From positions 62,001-126,000 of the forward strand of contig NZ_WOBR01000011.1 of the NCBI RefSeq assembly GCF_009727955.1: a DNA stretch of 64,000 nucleotides, in the 5' to 3' direction. Position numbers and translations under genes: made by a program. The notes beneath the pieces were generated by a model. It had not been told where the DNA came from, did no database searches, and was given only the letters and a program-made list of their open reading frames with translations. Origin of the DNA: Aliivibrio fischeri. Its GTDB lineage: Bacteria; Pseudomonadota; Gammaproteobacteria; Enterobacterales; Vibrionaceae. Below, piece by piece: positions 16,362-26,467 of the stretch (position 1 is its first letter; each line of letters opens with the position of its first letter).

Positions 16362-19300
16362 ATGAAATCATTTTTACGATTGAATTGTACTCTGATAAGT
16401 ATGATTATCTTTTTTGTGAGTTCTTTGTTGCAGATAAACCATGCTGCAGCTGCAGACCTATCCGTTACTGTAACTTCTAATCCTGTTGTTTATGAAAATA
16501 ATAGTACAGTGACGTATACCATCACTGTTGATAACTTAACATCGAATTCCATCGACAATATTTCTCTATCGGCTGATTTTTTATCTGTGATGTCAGGCAG
16601 TGAACTCGCTTTTCAATCTACCGAGATTTCTGGAAAGGCGACATGGTTCTCTAATAAGGGGGATTTTAATACATCTGGCGACCTTATTGTTTCCAATGCA
16701 AAATTAAACTCAGGTGGCACATTAACTTATACCGTTTTAGCAAACGTATCAGAACTTGCTCAAGATGATATTTCAGTTCAGGCTACAGCGACAACAGATA
16801 CAGAAACAATTGATTCAAATATCGCTATTGTTCAGCCAGCACCATATGAATATTCATTAACACTTTCTTCAGATAAAACTGAATATGGTCTTGGTCAGCA
16901 AATAACCTATACACTTGTAGCCCAAAATACAGGTAGCTATAAAGTACAACATTTATCTATTAATCAACTTTTTGCGTCTCTATCTGTTGAGTCCATTGAC
17001 GGTACATTAATTTCGCCATTTTCATCAGTGACCATTAGTGCAAAGAAGAGTGGGGTAAATAGTGATATTGGTTCTTTTCCTTTGCAAGGTGACCTAGAAG
17101 TAATTGATGCTGTAATTGATGTAGGCGGAAGTTTAACTTATACAATTAAAGCCACTGTTGTGGATACGTTGGTTGGTGACATTGTCACTTCTGCAATTTC
17201 AAGTACCAAAGATGGTAGTGTAAATAGTAACGAATTAACGACACCCCCTTCGTCTGGCGAATTGGAAATAACATTACATGAATTTGATCAAACTTCGCCT
17301 TATTTGATTAATGGTGAAATGCTTATTCGTCTTAGTGTTGAAAATACTGGTGGTGGAATCGTTCATAATTATCGGGTTCAACATAATATTGCTACATTAT
17401 TATCAACATTAGGTAATGATTTAGATGAAGCAAAGTATGATCATACCGATGTCCAAGGTAACCCTTATCAATCATGGATTGCGAAAGTTGACAATATAGG
17501 CTCGCATTCTCTTTCTGCGTTAAATACTAGTGGTTCATTATCAGATGCTGTTTTTGATGACTTAGTATCGGTTTATCCAAATGAAACCATTGATTACTCG
17601 ATAAAAACTATCATTACTCCTGTAACTGTTGGGACAATCAACAATTTAATTGCAAAGGTGCTTAAATCTGATGGTTCATTAGCCGGTTCAACAAGCCAAA
17701 TCTCAACGTCGATTGATGCTGAAAGAGTATTACAAACAAGTGATTCGGAAATCAAAATCACCAAAGATACTGCTCAGAGTGAATATGTTCCTGGGGGAGC
17801 AGTTGTCTATGACATTACTGTTGAGAATACATCTAATAAATACTTTGCTAATAATTTGATCATTGTAGATAAATTATCATGTATAAAAACAGAACAAGCT
17901 GGTGGTGCTGGGCAAGGAAGCGCATTCAAATCTTGGAAATTGGAAGTTACGGATGGTAAAGACAAGATTGGTACTGACGCAGGTAAATTCAATTATGGTG
18001 CGAGTCAGACTGGGGATTTAGCCATATCACCTGATATCGCACCAGGTAAGAAAGTTATTTATAAATTAACAGCAATAGTAAATGACACGAGTGTTGGAAC
18101 TATTATTGATGATGATCCAAGTTGTGTTGATGATGTATCTGAAGGTGGAACAGGGGTTGAAATGCCTGACGATAGTCTTTCTGTAACCAAAGACGTCGAT
18201 TCTTATTATTACTCAGCAGGACAATTGCTTACTTATACGATTAAAGTAACGAATAATGGTGATGGTTTTGCCAATCAAGTGCCAGTAGTTGATGATCTTG
18301 CATCTATCATGGTAGATGACATCAATGGATCTCCTGTACCTGCTTATTCTAACTGGGTAATTACGGCAAACGCTGAGCATATTGATGGTACGCCAGCTAC
18401 GTCAACAGATACAGGGATTGCAGGAGTCATTATATCTCCAGATATTTTAGATGTTGAAGCAACGATTGAACCAAAAACAATCGTAACATATACAGTAAAA
18501 GCGAGAACATCTAATACCGCGAATGGCACAATTACCAATGAAGTGATTGTTGATGGAAAAGCTATTGCGGATAGAGGCTCTGTACCTAGAGATTTTACGG
18601 TTTCGATAAACAAATCAGTAAAGGTGAATGGAGCGACGTCATTTAGTGGTGAACAGACTTCTTACTCTAAACCTGCAACTGAAATTACTTATCAGTTGGT
18701 ATTAAAAAATGATAAATCAAATGGTTATGCTACGAATGTAAATGTGACTGATCCAATATCTACCATTCAAGCTGATATGTTAGAACCAGATAATACATTA
18801 ATGCCTGTTTTTACCACGTGGACGATTGATGTAGATAAAGAAGTTGTTGATACATCAGGTTTGTCAGCGCAAGAAGAAGCTGATCTGTTAGCTGCGACGG
18901 ATGTTGGTATTGTTGAAAATAATAAGGATCTTGATACTACAGCCCAAATTCCACCGAATGTTCGTATTATTTATACAATCACTGCACAAATTGATCGTAC
19001 TAACCCTAACAAAATCGTGTGGGGTAGTTTTAATAACGTTGCCACAGTAACTACGCCAGATAATGGTAAATCAAATAGTGACAATGCTTGGGTTAGGCCC
19101 AAAGATCCTGATGTGTTTGTAACAAAAACCAGCAGTAATGAGCATTTTGAAATTGGTAAAGAAGTTACTTTCGATATTTACGTTTTTAATAAAGGCGCAG
19201 GTTATGCAAATGATGTTGATGTAAAAGATGACATTATTGGAATGGATGTTTTTGAACCCGGCTGGAAAATAGAGGCATCAACGGAAGGACATCCTAATAG

Positions 19301-22300
19301 TGGTAGTTTTACAGACGATAAGTTAAATTGGCAAGATGGAAATAACATAAATTCAAACATTGATATTGATCCGCAAGAATCTGCGGGCTCTTTTGGTGGA
19401 ATGGGATATGTTGTGTATTCTGTAACCGGTATCGTAAAATCAGATTATGCAAAAGAAGAAATATCAAACACCGCTGAAATTCACGATCCTGCAACGGGAA
19501 CTGATCATTCATCAACTGCTGAAATTGGTAAAGATGTTGTTACCGAAAAATTTAATGTTTCAATTTTAAAAACATCAGATAAAGTAAAAGTGGTGCCAGG
19601 TGAGGACATCACTTATACCATCACACTATTTAATAATAGCTCAACGGTCACCGCTGATCGACTAACCGTTGCTGATCTGATGTCAGAAATTAAATCTGTG
19701 CTAGCGAATGATAAAGACGATCATTTTCAAGATGACTTGGATAAGTCACCTTTTGAATATTGGCAAATAAAATTAGATGGCGAAACTACATTTGGCCCTA
19801 CTACTAATGAAGATTTTATTTACCCTGTAAAAGGCTCTGGTGACACGTTAGAGCTTGCACCACAAGAAGCTAAAATCTTTCAAATTAAAGCCAAAGTAAA
19901 AGATAACTATGTTGGTACCGTAATATCTGGTTCCGAAACTAACTTATTGCCAAATGATGCGTATGTATATCGTGATTTTGGTGAAGTGGATGAAGCGTCA
20001 CACGTATCTCATCACGAAAATGAAATCGCTTGGAACGGTGCTGACACGGTTAGAAATTTGCTTGTTAATGGCAGTTCTAACCAATACTACAGTCCTGGTG
20101 ATGAACTGACTTATACCGTCAAAGTTTTATCTAAAACAGGGTATTTAAATAATCATAAGGTATTGGAAGATATTCTTGGTTTAAATGTTTTATTGATGGA
20201 CGGCTCGTCTGCTAATCCATTTTTAAATACATTTAGCGTTACCGTAGACAAAGACGATACGAATGGTGGAAAAGGCACAACCAACGGCACTTTAGATGGC
20301 GTGGTGGAAGATAATAAGAACATTGATACTACCATTGATGTTGCGGGTGGAGACTACGTTCTTTATACCGTGAAAGGAATTGTTCGTAATGATGCCGTCG
20401 GTGATATTACGATTGGTGGAATTACGGTACGTCCAAATGAGTTCCACTTAACCTTCTCTAAAGAAGTGGATGAATTGAACTATAAACCTGGCGAGACCTT
20501 AACTTATCACCTGATTATTACTAATGATGGTAAGGGCAATGCTTATGATATCCCTGTTCTAGATGAAATATCAAAAGTACAAGTTGAGTTAGTTGATGGA
20601 ACGATGGGATCCGCATTTTTGCCGGGTTGGACGATTGATCCTCAAGTGAGTGGCAATGCACCAGGCAGTAATGTTCAGGTTGGAACCACTACGGATGGTA
20701 GAGATTTAAATACAAGAGCTTCAATCCCTGCGGGTGCTACCATTGACTATGTTGTTACTACTACGGTAAATCCAACAGCAACAGGCGATATTATTAATAT
20801 ATTATCGGTCAATGGTGATCGTGTAAGTGCATTATCTAAACCAGATGCTCAAAAGTTTGAGTATTCAAAATCGATTCTTGCTTATTATGATACTGATGGC
20901 GTGACTAAGTTGAGTAGTGGTCTGGCTGGCTATAAACCTGATGGTTTTATTGAGTATCAAATAGAAATAACCAATGATAATGAGGTTCACTTAAACGACA
21001 TTACTATCACTGACCGAATTCGTTCAATTAAGACTAATTGTTACAATGTAACAACGGGCTCGATAGAGCAATGTCCAGCGTTTGATAGTTGGCAGATTGT
21101 CACTGAAACGGACAGAAGCCCAATATCCAATCCTGGAAGTGTTCAAGATAATAGAGATATTGATACAGAATTTGATTTAGCTGCTAAAAGTTCAGATCCG
21201 CTTGGCTCATATGTTAGGTATAAAATTAAAGCTCATATTGTTGAAAATGCAGTAGGCGAATTTAAAAATAGTGCCTTGATTGATGGGCGACATGCTGTGA
21301 CATCAGATCGTTCAGTGATGCTGCCTGTAACATTAAACAAACTACATAAAGCTTATTCTGATAATGCTCTGACTAGTGTTAAGAAAACCTACAACCATCA
21401 AACAGAGCAACAAAAGGTCTTTTATCATCTGCGAATTGAAAACACGGGTGATGGTCTTGAATATGGAAAGGCGCTTATTGAAAAGTTTTCAGAGCTAAAA
21501 GTACGATTAGCACAAACTGCTGTAGGTCAAGGCAATAATGATAAAGCGTCTGTGTATCAACCGAATGGCTGGACAGTAACAGCAACAACATCGGGCGAAC
21601 CAACGACTTCTATTGGTGGTTTTGTCGGCGGAAATAATGCAGATATTGATATTCCATCAGTGTCAATAGCTCCAAATGGATGGATTGATTTTGTGATGGA
21701 ATCGCAAATTCGTGATGACAGTTTAGATGCGATAAAAATTACGCCAACTTATGGCGGTAGTAATCTTCCAAAATCAAGCATTACTTCAGACCCTTCAGGC
21801 TTAGAAGTGTCAAAAACCATTATTTCAGTAGGTGGGAAACCATACAGTAGTGGTGATACTTATAAACCGGGAGATATGGTTGAATATCAATTTATCGTTA
21901 AGAATATTCAACCTGTATGGCGTGATAACACCATTATTCAAGATCTGCTTTCTGAGATAAAAGTGGAAGTGATTGGTGGAGGTATCGAATCTGCATTAAC
22001 CAATACCAACATTACTGATGTTGTAACAACAGGTTTAAATGGTAGCGTTGATACTAAACCTCTTGATTATGATCCCAAAGGGGATGTTGATATAAAAGAA
22101 GCTGATGGGCTTGATATCGCACCAATGGAAGAGATAACGTTCACAATCACGGGACAAATTCGTACTGATGCCGTTGGTATTGTTGACGCAAACACCGCTA
22201 TTGGTGGAAATAATACCGTTAATACGGATCCTATTCCTCCTGTCGCACCAAAACTTGTTTTTGAAAAATTAGTAACCAATACGACAGCAGACAGTAGTAC

Positions 22301-25300
22301 TTGTTCTTTTCCATCATCAACAGGAAGTGGCTGCCAATATAACCCTAGTGGTCAAGTAACTTATGAGGTGATTGTAAGAAATGACGGGGAAGGTACAGCT
22401 AATGATGTAGTAATTAAAGATATTGTAAGCTCAATTAAAACATCAGATGGTGGTAGTGCATATTCATTAACTAATGTTCATTTACTTGAGCAACCAGATC
22501 CATCTCGTTTTTCTATTACTGGTCAATATGAAGGAACATCTGATCTGAATGCTACATTCGATTTAATGTCAGGTGATACAGTTAAATTTGAAATATCAGG
22601 AACGGTCTCGAATGATGCAACAGGGTCGATCACTAATATTGCACAAGTTGATGGTGTTAATACTAATGATGTAACGCTTGATGCTGGAACCGCGAGAATT
22701 ATCGCAATCAAACAATCTGATATCGATAGTTATGCACCTGGACAGACGATCAATTATACCATTCGGATATTAAATAAATCGGATACCAATACAGAGGTCA
22801 CCGTTGTTGATCCCATTTCATCATTCATGGTGGAAACGGCAGATGGCACAATGAAATCAGCATTGGAATCTTGGACTATCGCTTCTACGGTTATCTCTGA
22901 CGGTGATCATGATTCGACACCAAGTTATACGGATATAAGCAGTTTACCTACGAGTGGTGATATTAATTCCGTAATAAAAATGGCAGCAAGACATCTTGAT
23001 TCAACATTGACTGAAGTTGAAATTAAGATCACAGGGGTAATACGTAAAGATGCTATTGGCCAATTTACAAATACAGTAACGATCAATGGAGCTGATTATC
23101 GCGTTGATGTTGGTTATATCGTACCTGAAAAGGGAGAGTTAACCGTATCAAAATCAGCAACAAAAACCCCAGCAACCTATGTTCCAGGTGAAGTAATTGG
23201 TTTTGATGTTGAAATTGAAAACATAGGTGGTGGTTACTTAACTAACGTTAATATTAGTGATTTAAGTAAAAGTATTAAAACGGATTTTGCGGGACAGGCT
23301 CGTGATGGACAAGTATTCGCACAGTGGGACATAACAAATATAAATGTAGTTGGCACAGAACCGTCATTGTCTAAGCCAATATCGGGTAGTGAAATTACCG
23401 GGTCATCAGGTTATGAAGTCAATTATAACATTGCACCGTCGCATAAGATCCAACTGCATCTTGAAGGGCAAGTTAATGATAAGGCAATGGGAGACATTAC
23501 TAACATCGTTAACGTGACTGATGCTGAAAATAAATTAAAAAGAGCAGAAGCAACATACACACCTGAATTAGCGGCGTTAACAGTAAGTAAAACCGTTGAT
23601 AAACCGGTGTATGAGGCGGGAGATACGCTGACTTACACCATTAAAGTGACAAACACCACAGGCGCATGGGCGAAAGACGTTCAAATCAGTGATTTTTTAT
23701 CAAAGATTGAAAGTACAACGATTGACGGTGCAACTATTACTGCTTTTGACCCTAATTCAATAACTATTAGTGGCAACTCATTAACAGGTGAGACAACTAT
23801 TCCAACTATACATTCAGGTGATATTAATGGAGTCATCGAAATAGCACCAAATGATGAGCTAACTATTACACTGAGTGCAACATTGTTACCTACGATTCAC
23901 GGTGAAGTAAAAAATACAGTAACGATTGAGCTAGATGGTGTATCACAAACGGCTGAAGCGATCAGTGTTCCGATTATTCCAACTGTGATTTTAACAAAAG
24001 AAGCGCCGGTAGAGTTTTATGTTCCAGGGGAATCGTCTGATTTCATTATTACGGTTAAAAATGAAACGAATGGCTTTGCAGATGACATAAAAGTTGATGA
24101 TATCATCTCAGCATTAACGGTCGAGACGATTGATGGAACAACAGAGCAAGCATTCAGTCATTGGGTATTAGATGTGGAAGCCAATGATCCGAATACTGTT
24201 ATTACTCGAACAAGTGCCACTATTAATGAAGATATCGAAGTTAATATCGATTTAGCTCCATTAGATACCGTAACCTTCACAGTAAGTGGCGATGTAAATC
24301 AAAAAGCAGTAGGCACCATTAAAAATACGGCTGTTATGGATTTTAATGGCGTAACAGTAACTAAAGAAGCAGAGTTAAAACCAGAACTTCAAAGTGTTTC
24401 ATTTGAAAAAACATTAAAAGATGGCACTCAAGAAGGAAATTATGTTGCAGGAGAAGAAGCTGAATTCCATATTACATTAGTGAACAACGCCGCCAGTTTT
24501 GCTCAAAATATTAAAGTAACTGATTTAATTAGCGACTTAAAAGTAACGACTATTTTAGGTGGCACTGAAGATGCGTTCAGCTCTTGGCGTATTGATTATG
24601 AAATACAAAATGACAAATATGACACAACAACAATAGATCCACTGCCTATCGGAAATGATCTTGATGTCACCATTAACCTTGCCCCAAATGCTACTGTCGA
24701 TTTTATTGTTAGTGGTGCTGTTAATCCTGATGCATTAGGTGAAATAAGCAACACAGCAAGCATGGATGATGGCACAACGACTATTGACTCAACCGCCATT
24801 TTAAAACCAGAAGAAGTGGTTCTTATGGTTAAAAAAGTGGCAGATAAATCAGAATATACCAATGATGATGATGAAATTACCTTTACTTTAGGTGTCACTA
24901 ACCGAGGATCATCAGACGTAACGGGGGTTCGCCTAGTTGATGAAATATCAAAACTACAAGGTGCAAATGGCAATCCATTATTTACTGAATGGACGGCAAA
25001 AATTATTGAATTTCCAAGTGGCGCTGTTGTAGATACTCAAAGTTCGGTTGATTTAGATTCAACTCAAACGCTAAAAGCATATGAAGGTAACGCATTTGAA
25101 ATCATTATTGTTGGTCAAATTGGTAAAGGTCTTGATGATGATATAACTAACACATTTACTGTCACGACTCCGAGAGGAATAACGGCGGAAGACAGCGTAA
25201 CTATTCACGTTAAGAAGTTTGCTGATAATGAAGGTGAACTGCAAGTAACCAAACAAGCGCTTAAAGACTCAGCCCAAGTGGGTGATGTCATTGAGTACGA

Positions 25301-26447
25301 AGTCATCATTGAAAATCATAATGAAGCTGAATTTAAAGGGGTGAAATTAGAAGATAGATACCCTTCTGGTTTTCAATATGTGGAAGGTTCAACAGAAATA
25401 ACAAACAGTGGACCTGATGGCCAGTTCGATACATTTGATGATGTATTTAATACTCAAGAACCAAGTATTACTAATGTATTAACATTTAACATTGGCGATA
25501 TGCTTGCATATGGTTCAAGTGGCTCAACTATTCAAGAAAAGGTACGTGTGCGTTATTTGTTGCGAGTAACCGTTGGTGCGACCTTTGGCAGTTATGTCAA
25601 TACTGCTTATGCCATGACACCAGCAGAAGGAATGACGAGTGGGCCTCTGCAAATTAAGTCAAACATGAGTAGTGCTACCGTTGAAATTACGCCTGATAAG
25701 TTATTTGATACCGCATCAATTATTGGAAAAGTATTTGAAGATCATAACGGCGATGGCTATCAAGCAGAAGCAACGGCTTATGAGATTAAAATTACTGCAG
25801 ATATACCTAAGTCAGCGTACGTATCAAATTCAACAACTTTAGAGATTCTAGGCCAAGAAGAAAACGTAAGCGAAAGCGATATTGCACCTATCAATAAAAG
25901 TATTGTCATTGATCATCTATTTGGTTTATCAAGAAATAGGACTTTGCCAGAAGGCAATAAAGCAGTATTGCAATTTGCAACAATCACTAAAGATAAATTT
26001 GATTTTACTGTAGAAACTGAAGATGGCACCCATATCCTGTTTAAAAAAGACGACAGTGTAATAACAAGCCATACAGGAGACAGACAAGAAGGGCTAACTG
26101 GTGAAAATCTGAATGTTACTCGTAATCTCTATAAAGATGGCGACCATTATTTGTGGGAAATTATCATCGAAAATATGGGCTTGTATGAAGATGGTATTCC
26201 AGGAGTAAGGTTATTAACCGTTGAAGGGATCATTATAGAAACCGATCAATATGGTCGTTATCACGTACCTGATCAATGGGTATTAGATAAAAAAGGAAAA
26301 CAATTCCTTGTAAAAGTTGATAGCGATTCATTGCCTACAGGGATGACAGTAATTAGTGAAAATCCGAAGGTATTACGAATAACGCCACATGCACTGACTA
26401 AATTTAACTTTAGTGTGCAAAGTGAAGAAAAAAATAACTCAAAATAA
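16362..26447 (+). CDS. Giant secreted protein with about 21 DUF11-like repeats
   Basis: 3361 residues. A Sec signal peptide (about 1-31, ending HAAAA) is followed by about 21 tandem repeats of roughly 110-175 residues. Each begins with a strand and YxPGexixYxixVxN, then xVxDxIS, a W before an I/D strand, then YTIxGxVxxxaxGxIxN. This fits the DUF11/conserved-repeat (TIGR01451) immunoglobulin-like fold; repeat 21 (from residue 2957) is the most canonical. The end carries a SdrD_B-like element split in two: GKVFEDHNGDGYQ (about 3121) and GIPGVRLLTVEGI...YGRYHVPD (about 3278), with some 140 residues inserted. There is no sortase, type I or autotransporter signal. Mature cysteines occur only as three pairs (507/588, 1560/1571, 1981/1991). 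Start codon has a weak ribosome site. First gene of a three-gene operon; likely a long fibre held by the barrel protein encoded next. Confidence 0.9.
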   Translation: MKSFLRLNCTLISMIIFFVSSLLQINHAAAADLSVTVTSNPVVYENNSTVTYTITVDNLTSNSIDNISLSADFLSVMSGSELAFQSTEISGKATWFSNKGDFNTSGDLIVSNAKLNSGGTLTYTVLANVSELAQDDISVQATATTDTETIDSNIAIVQPAPYEYSLTLSSDKTEYGLGQQITYTLVAQNTGSYKVQHLSINQLFASLSVESIDGTLISPFSSVTISAKKSGVNSDIGSFPLQGDLEVIDAVIDVGGSLTYTIKATVVDTLVGDIVTSAISSTKDGSVNSNELTTPPSSGELEITLHEFDQTSPYLINGEMLIRLSVENTGGGIVHNYRVQHNIATLLSTLGNDLDEAKYDHTDVQGNPYQSWIAKVDNIGSHSLSALNTSGSLSDAVFDDLVSVYPNETIDYSIKTIITPVTVGTINNLIAKVLKSDGSLAGSTSQISTSIDAERVLQTSDSEIKITKDTAQSEYVPGGAVVYDITVENTSNKYFANNLIIVDKLSCIKTEQAGGAGQGSAFKSWKLEVTDGKDKIGTDAGKFNYGASQTGDLAISPDIAPGKKVIYKLTAIVNDTSVGTIIDDDPSCVDDVSEGGTGVEMPDDSLSVTKDVDSYYYSAGQLLTYTIKVTNNGDGFANQVPVVDDLASIMVDDINGSPVPAYSNWVITANAEHIDGTPATSTDTGIAGVIISPDILDVEATIEPKTIVTYTVKARTSNTANGTITNEVIVDGKAIADRGSVPRDFTVSINKSVKVNGATSFSGEQTSYSKPATEITYQLVLKNDKSNGYATNVNVTDPISTIQADMLEPDNTLMPVFTTWTIDVDKEVVDTSGLSAQEEADLLAATDVGIVENNKDLDTTAQIPPNVRIIYTITAQIDRTNPNKIVWGSFNNVATVTTPDNGKSNSDNAWVRPKDPDVFVTKTSSNEHFEIGKEVTFDIYVFNKGAGYANDVDVKDDIIGMDVFEPGWKIEASTEGHPNSGSFTDDKLNWQDGNNINSNIDIDPQESAGSFGGMGYVVYSVTGIVKSDYAKEEISNTAEIHDPATGTDHSSTAEIGKDVVTEKFNVSILKTSDKVKVVPGEDITYTITLFNNSSTVTADRLTVADLMSEIKSVLANDKDDHFQDDLDKSPFEYWQIKLDGETTFGPTTNEDFIYPVKGSGDTLELAPQEAKIFQIKAKVKDNYVGTVISGSETNLLPNDAYVYRDFGEVDEASHVSHHENEIAWNGADTVRNLLVNGSSNQYYSPGDELTYTVKVLSKTGYLNNHKVLEDILGLNVLLMDGSSANPFLNTFSVTVDKDDTNGGKGTTNGTLDGVVEDNKNIDTTIDVAGGDYVLYTVKGIVRNDAVGDITIGGITVRPNEFHLTFSKEVDELNYKPGETLTYHLIITNDGKGNAYDIPVLDEISKVQVELVDGTMGSAFLPGWTIDPQVSGNAPGSNVQVGTTTDGRDLNTRASIPAGATIDYVVTTTVNPTATGDIINILSVNGDRVSALSKPDAQKFEYSKSILAYYDTDGVTKLSSGLAGYKPDGFIEYQIEITNDNEVHLNDITITDRIRSIKTNCYNVTTGSIEQCPAFDSWQIVTETDRSPISNPGSVQDNRDIDTEFDLAAKSSDPLGSYVRYKIKAHIVENAVGEFKNSALIDGRHAVTSDRSVMLPVTLNKLHKAYSDNALTSVKKTYNHQTEQQKVFYHLRIENTGDGLEYGKALIEKFSELKVRLAQTAVGQGNNDKASVYQPNGWTVTATTSGEPTTSIGGFVGGNNADIDIPSVSIAPNGWIDFVMESQIRDDSLDAIKITPTYGGSNLPKSSITSDPSGLEVSKTIISVGGKPYSSGDTYKPGDMVEYQFIVKNIQPVWRDNTIIQDLLSEIKVEVIGGGIESALTNTNITDVVTTGLNGSVDTKPLDYDPKGDVDIKEADGLDIAPMEEITFTITGQIRTDAVGIVDANTAIGGNNTVNTDPIPPVAPKLVFEKLVTNTTADSSTCSFPSSTGSGCQYNPSGQVTYEVIVRNDGEGTANDVVIKDIVSSIKTSDGGSAYSLTNVHLLEQPDPSRFSITGQYEGTSDLNATFDLMSGDTVKFEISGTVSNDATGSITNIAQVDGVNTNDVTLDAGTARIIAIKQSDIDSYAPGQTINYTIRILNKSDTNTEVTVVDPISSFMVETADGTMKSALESWTIASTVISDGDHDSTPSYTDISSLPTSGDINSVIKMAARHLDSTLTEVEIKITGVIRKDAIGQFTNTVTINGADYRVDVGYIVPEKGELTVSKSATKTPATYVPGEVIGFDVEIENIGGGYLTNVNISDLSKSIKTDFAGQARDGQVFAQWDITNINVVGTEPSLSKPISGSEITGSSGYEVNYNIAPSHKIQLHLEGQVNDKAMGDITNIVNVTDAENKLKRAEATYTPELAALTVSKTVDKPVYEAGDTLTYTIKVTNTTGAWAKDVQISDFLSKIESTTIDGATITAFDPNSITISGNSLTGETTIPTIHSGDINGVIEIAPNDELTITLSATLLPTIHGEVKNTVTIELDGVSQTAEAISVPIIPTVILTKEAPVEFYVPGESSDFIITVKNETNGFADDIKVDDIISALTVETIDGTTEQAFSHWVLDVEANDPNTVITRTSATINEDIEVNIDLAPLDTVTFTVSGDVNQKAVGTIKNTAVMDFNGVTVTKEAELKPELQSVSFEKTLKDGTQEGNYVAGEEAEFHITLVNNAASFAQNIKVTDLISDLKVTTILGGTEDAFSSWRIDYEIQNDKYDTTTIDPLPIGNDLDVTINLAPNATVDFIVSGAVNPDALGEISNTASMDDGTTTIDSTAILKPEEVVLMVKKVADKSEYTNDDDEITFTLGVTNRGSSDVTGVRLVDEISKLQGANGNPLFTEWTAKIIEFPSGAVVDTQSSVDLDSTQTLKAYEGNAFEIIIVGQIGKGLDDDITNTFTVTTPRGITAEDSVTIHVKKFADNEGELQVTKQALKDSAQVGDVIEYEVIIENHNEAEFKGVKLEDRYPSGFQYVEGSTEITNSGPDGQFDTFDDVFNTQEPSITNVLTFNIGDMLAYGSSGSTIQEKVRVRYLLRVTVGATFGSYVNTAYAMTPAEGMTSGPLQIKSNMSSATVEITPDKLFDTASIIGKVFEDHNGDGYQAEATAYEIKITADIPKSAYVSNSTTLEILGQEENVSESDIAPINKSIVIDHLFGLSRNRTLPEGNKAVLQFATITKDKFDFTVETEDGTHILFKKDDSVITSHTGDRQEGLTGENLNVTRNLYKDGDHYLWEIIIENMGLYEDGIPGVRLLTVEGIIIETDQYGRYHVPDQWVLDKKGKQFLVKVDSDSLPTGMTVISENPKVLRITPHALTKFNFSVQSEEKNNSK

Positions 26448-26467
26448 TAAAAAGAAGAGAAGTTATT

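Noticed and set aside
24596-24973. 125-residue antisense frame inside the giant repeat gene
   Set aside because: Low-complexity Ser/Val/Thr sequence with no ribosome site, as expected for the complement of a Thr/Asp-rich repeat gene.
16362-26447. Repeats in the giant gene as a CRISPR array or DNA satellite
   Set aside because: The repetition is at protein level with diverged DNA; no short identical repeats with spacers.
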